Positions 14,447 through 16,464 of a stretch of DNA of 16,464 bases are shown here, one piece after another. The notes beneath the pieces were generated by a model, which ran no database searches, had not been told where the DNA came from, and was given only the letters and a program-made list of their open reading frames with translations. The stretch comes from Alphaproteobacteria bacterium (lineage in GTDB: Bacteria; Pseudomonadota; Alphaproteobacteria; CAAHEQ01; UBA3637). A program made the position numbers and the translations under genes. The stretch's first letter is position 1. Every line of letters begins with the position of its first letter. Location of the stretch: the NCBI GenBank assembly GCA_900772625.1, contig CAAHEQ010000054.1, forward strand, positions 1-16,464. The letters run 5' to 3'.

Positions 14447-16366
14447 ATGGGAAAAATTATTGGTATTGACCTAGGTACAACAAACTCTTGCGTAGCTATT
14501 ATGGAAGGCGGAGAGGCTAAAGTTATTGAAAACAGAGAAGGTGCAAGAACGACACCGTCTATGGTTGCGTTTACAGCCAAAGGCGAACGCTTGGTGGGAC
14601 AACCTGCAAAGCGTCAAGCCGTGACGAATCCAGAAGGTACTTTGTTTGCAATTAAACGTTTGATTGGTCGCCGCTATAACGACAAGGTTGTTGAAAAAGA
14701 TAAACAGCTCGTTCCATATCAAATCGTTTCGGGCGACAATGGTGACGCTTGGGTCGAAGTGCGTGGCGAAAAGTATGCGCCATCGCAAATCTCGGCTTTT
14801 GTGTTGCAAAAGTTAAAAGAAGATGCTGAAAGCTATTTAGGCGAAAAAGTGACGGACGCCATTATTACGGTTCCTGCTTACTTCGACGACTCTCAACGTC
14901 AAGCAACAAAAGACGCTGGTAAGATTGCGGGCTTGAATGTTTTGCGTATTATTAACGAGCCAACTGCGGCAGCGTTGTGCTATGGTATGGAAAAGAAAAA
15001 ATCAGGCACTGTCGTTGTTTACGACTTGGGCGGTGGTACATTCGATGTTTCCGTTTTGGAAATCGGTGACGGCGTCTTTGAAGTAAAAGCCACAAATGGC
15101 GATACGTTCTTAGGTGGTGAAGACTTTGATATGCGCGTGATTGACTATTTGGCTGAAGAGTTCAAAAAAGATAACGGCATTGACTTGCGTCAAGACAGAA
15201 TGGCTTTGCAACGCCTGAAAGAAGCGGCAGAAAAAGCAAAAATCGAATTATCTTCCGCAACAACAACAGAAGTCAACTTGCCATTTATTACGGCCGATGC
15301 GACAGGTCCAAAGCACTTGAATGTGACTTTGACACGTTCGAAGTTGGAAAGCTTGGTTGGCGATTTGCTCGACAGAACACGCAAACCTTGCGAAAACGCG
15401 TTGCGTGATGCTGGCTTGAAAGCTTCCGACATTGATGAAGTTATTTTGGTCGGCGGTATGACTCGTATGCCAAAAGTACAACAAATCGTGGCCGAATTCT
15501 TTGGTAAAGAACCTCACAAAGGCGTCAACCCTGATGAAGTTGTGGCTTGTGGTGCGGCTATTCAAGGCGGCGTGTTGAAGGGCGATGTCAAAGACGTCTT
15601 GTTGCTGGATGTGACACCTCTGTCTTTGGGTATTGAAACTTTGGGTGGAGTGTTTACACGCTTGATTGACAGAAACACAACAATTCCAACACGCAAATCG
15701 CAAGTGTTCTCGACAGCAGAAGATGGCCAAACGGCCGTGACTATTCGCGTGTTCCAAGGCGAACGTGAAATGACCGCTGATAACAAATTGTTGGGTCAAT
15801 TCGACTTGGTGGGTATTCCTCCTGCACCACGCGGTATGCCACAAATTGAGGTGACTTTCGATATCGATGCGAACGGCATTGTGAACGTTTCCGCAAAAGA
15901 TAAAGCAACAGGCAAAGAGCAAGCTATTCGTATTCAAGCTTCTGGCGGTCTGAACGATGCGGATATTGACAGAATGGTCAAAGATGCGGAAGCACACTCG
16001 GAAGAAGACAAGAAAAAACGCGAGTTGATTGAAGCGAAAAACAAAGCTGAATCAATTGTCCATCAAACAGAAAAGACTCTAAAAGACTTTGGTGACAAAG
16101 TTTCTGCGGCCGACAAAGAAGCCATTGAAAAAGCAATGGAAGATTTGAAGAAAGCAGCAGAGGGCGACAATTTGGATGACATCAATAACAAGACTGAAGC
16201 TTTGATGAATACGTCTATGAAGCTGGGCGAGGCAATGTACAAGCAACAACAAGCAGAACAACCACAAGGTGCTGCTGATGCTGGTGCAAGCGCTGGTGCT
16301 TCGTCTTCTGAGCAAAAGAAAGACGACGGCACGATTGATGCCGACTTTGAAGAAGTCAAGAAATAA
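14447..16366 (+). CDS. dnaK: Chaperone protein DnaK (Hsp70)
   Basis: ATP-driven cytoplasmic chaperone that works with DnaJ and GrpE. 639 residues, the normal length. Nucleotide-binding domain 1-383: IGIDLGTTNSCVA (5-17), INEPTAAAL (169-177), VVYDLGGGTFDVS (190-202), ILVGGMTRMP (333-342). Interdomain linker DVLLLDVTPLSLG (383-395), substrate-binding domain to about 505, helical lid 505-600, Gly/Ala/Gln-rich tail, and the terminal acidic segment DADFEEVKK. Residue 178 is Cys (AALCYG), where most homologues have Ala. The start is firm: AAGGAG 9 bases upstream and the canonical N-terminus. Leucine is mostly TTG, as expected for strong codon bias in a highly expressed gene here. It has a heat-shock-type promoter and its own terminator. 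grpE is not adjacent upstream, and no dnaJ start is visible before the window ends. Confidence 0.99.
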   Translation: MGKIIGIDLGTTNSCVAIMEGGEAKVIENREGARTTPSMVAFTAKGERLVGQPAKRQAVTNPEGTLFAIKRLIGRRYNDKVVEKDKQLVPYQIVSGDNGDAWVEVRGEKYAPSQISAFVLQKLKEDAESYLGEKVTDAIITVPAYFDDSQRQATKDAGKIAGLNVLRIINEPTAAALCYGMEKKKSGTVVVYDLGGGTFDVSVLEIGDGVFEVKATNGDTFLGGEDFDMRVIDYLAEEFKKDNGIDLRQDRMALQRLKEAAEKAKIELSSATTTEVNLPFITADATGPKHLNVTLTRSKLESLVGDLLDRTRKPCENALRDAGLKASDIDEVILVGGMTRMPKVQQIVAEFFGKEPHKGVNPDEVVACGAAIQGGVLKGDVKDVLLLDVTPLSLGIETLGGVFTRLIDRNTTIPTRKSQVFSTAEDGQTAVTIRVFQGEREMTADNKLLGQFDLVGIPPAPRGMPQIEVTFDIDANGIVNVSAKDKATGKEQAIRIQASGGLNDADIDRMVKDAEAHSEEDKKKRELIEAKNKAESIVHQTEKTLKDFGDKVSAADKEAIEKAMEDLKKAAEGDNLDDINNKTEALMNTSMKLGEAMYKQQQAEQPQGAADAGASAGASSSEQKKDDGTIDADFEEVKK

Positions 16367-16388
16367 TACACACTTCTTGTTTCAGGTA

Positions 16389-16421
16389 AAAAGCCTCCTC
16401 TGTTTTGCAGAGGAGGCTTTT
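16389..16421 (+). terminator. Strong intrinsic terminator after dnaK
   Basis: A perfect 14-bp stem (AAAAGCCTCCTCTG pairing with CAGAGGAGGCTTTT, 16389-16402 and 16408-16421) with a 5-base loop TTTTG, ending in TTTT. It is 22 bases after the dnaK stop. The flanking A and T runs make it potentially bidirectional. If efficient, it separates dnaK from any following dnaJ. Confidence 0.92.
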
Positions 16422-16464
16422 AAAAATAATCCCTTAAAGCCACTATTATTTATTACTCTCAAGA

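Noticed and set aside
15248..15997. 249-codon open frame antisense to dnaK
   Set aside because: Lies wholly inside dnaK. Its translation is rich in Cys, His, Phe and Gln with no family likeness. Long antisense frames opposite Hsp70 genes are a known result of codon bias.
1..16464. CRISPR array, insertion sequence, prophage, toxin-antitoxin or defence island
   Set aside because: No spaced direct repeats, transposase, integrase, phage or toxin-like genes were seen on either strand; nearly all of the window is covered by recognisable housekeeping genes.

Overview
The window looks like ordinary chromosomal DNA from a Gram-negative bacterium, most likely an alphaproteobacterium. An inner-membrane muropeptide permease, a giant AsmA protein and TcdA point to an outer-membrane-bearing cell. 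The sequence style of DnaK and the short FtsB/DivIC protein resemble alphaproteobacterial forms. Base composition is moderately AT-leaning, and leucine codon use is rich in TTG, most visibly in dnaK. I cannot place it more precisely. I see no insertion sequence, prophage, CRISPR array, rRNA, tRNA or clear transferred island.

Left part (1-7737), all on the minus strand. Read in the direction of transcription the order is: a TrkH potassium transporter (7737-6277), a 1281-residue AsmA-family protein (6208-2363), an archaeal-type cytidylate kinase one base after it (2361-1816), a small protein resembling a PTS EIIB domain without its active cysteine (1684-1313), and the AmpG muropeptide permease (1244 to the window edge, cut before its stop).

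Middle (7826-11553), plus strand. A compact operon holds a TatD-family metal hydrolase, the tRNA t6A-modifying enzyme TcdA (8-base overlap) and a UvrD/PcrA-type helicase. It diverges from trkH across an 88-base promoter region and converges on the next operon with only 49 bases between the stops.

Right part. A minus-strand operon (14296-11603) holds a membrane-anchored PAS-GGDEF diguanylate cyclase, an FtsB-like division protein and a Sir2-family deacylase, packed with a 5-base gap and a 17-base overlap. Divergent from it is dnaK (14447-16366), with a heat-shock-type promoter and a strong intrinsic terminator.

Most of the content is housekeeping: ion uptake, envelope assembly, wall recycling, nucleotide metabolism, tRNA modification, DNA repair, division and protein folding. 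I did not find a clearly new system. The points most worth a second look are the cysteine-less EIIB-like protein next to ampG, the AsmA protein with a long C-terminal coiled coil coupled to an archaeal-type kinase, the sirtuin lacking the Arg of its class III motif, and the joining of c-di-GMP synthesis, division and deacylation genes in one operon.
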